Below: more model-generated notes on this DNA
What the model saw: only the letters and a program-made list of their open reading frames with translations
The model's database searches: none
What the model was told of the DNA's origin: nothing
Assembly: GCA_028715415.1 (NCBI GenBank)
Contig: JAQURX010000002.1
Coordinates: 71,432 to 119,143, forward strand
DNA length: 47,712 nt
Source of the DNA: Candidatus Omnitrophota bacterium
GTDB lineage: Bacteria > Omnitrophota > Gorgyraeia > Gygaellales > Profunditerraquicolaceae
Reading direction: 5' to 3'
Numbering within the stretch: position 1 is the stretch's first letter
The DNA's letters: not shown here

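Noticed and set aside
1-47712. Alternative genetic code to explain the missing stops
   Set aside because: An altered code would leave one stop triplet in frame as sense. None of TAA, TAG or TGA occurs in the frame, so the standard code suffices.
1-47712. tRNA, rRNA, riboswitch, promoter or terminator within the window
   Set aside because: Every base belongs to the open frame, and I saw no cloverleaf, rRNA signature or hairpin plus T-run that stands out from coding sequence.

Overview
The whole window lies inside one forward-strand open reading frame. Codons starting at position 3 and every third base after that run to the last base without TAA, TAG or TGA. That gives 15,903 complete codons with neither a start nor a stop in view, so the gene continues past both edges. 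There are no intergenic gaps, RNA genes, IS elements, CRISPR arrays, promoters or terminators, and I saw no convincing gene on the minus strand. Open frames elsewhere are shadows of this gene. The sequence is AT-rich (roughly 40% GC by eye). A frame of this size fits the giant genes I recall being reported from Omnitrophota (Omnitrophica); that assignment is inference, not read from the sequence.

The predicted protein looks like a metabolic map threaded on one chain. In order: a 94-residue duplication and a beta-rich piece; a UDPGP-type sugar nucleotidyltransferase (copy 1); two membrane hairpins with lipobox-like cysteines; a cupin; a zincin-like module; about 3.4 kb unassigned; a GalE-type epimerase; a fucose-1-P guanylyltransferase-like domain; three more lipobox/membrane segments that bracket beta-sandwich material and eight tandem 100-residue repeats; an (alpha/alpha)-barrel glycosidase-like domain; GH13; a GT5 glycogen-synthase-like domain; UDPGP copy 2; a CoaE-like kinase; a GDP-hexose-phosphorylase-like HIT domain; GNAT; radical SAM/SPASM; a DUF1152-like domain; a UPF0489-like domain; a NadD-like nucleotidyltransferase; a uridine-kinase-like domain; a transglutaminase-like domain; a membrane-flanked degenerate peptidase-like domain; YvcK/CofD; class III fructose-1,6-bisphosphatase; a guanylate-kinase-like domain; a GHMP kinase (fucokinase/heptokinase type); a degenerate Nudix domain; a second GHMP kinase; and two HAD-like pieces.

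Between these domains sits a recurring strand-helix module carrying HExxxH, HExxE or HExxH. I count eight intact copies and one degenerate copy, often with the short sequence RAPP(Q/E). Four copies are close enough in DNA to show mosaic gene conversion.

The membrane segments obey the positive-inside rule in strict alternation up to 17.4 kb. This places the first sugar-nucleotide enzymes in the cytoplasm and the beta repeats outside. It also strands ATP- and NAD-type enzymes outside the cell unless the chain is processed, for example at the lipobox cysteines or by the zincin-like modules. Several domains keep their catalytic residues (GalE, GH13, radical SAM, fructose bisphosphatase, P-loop kinases) and others have lost key ones (HIT, Nudix, one peptidase-like module, the GT5 lysine). 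The best hypothesis I can offer is a giant surface-anchored or processed polyprotein built by fusing sugar-nucleotide, glycan and central-carbon enzymes. Whether it is processed, catalytic or structural cannot be settled from sequence alone.
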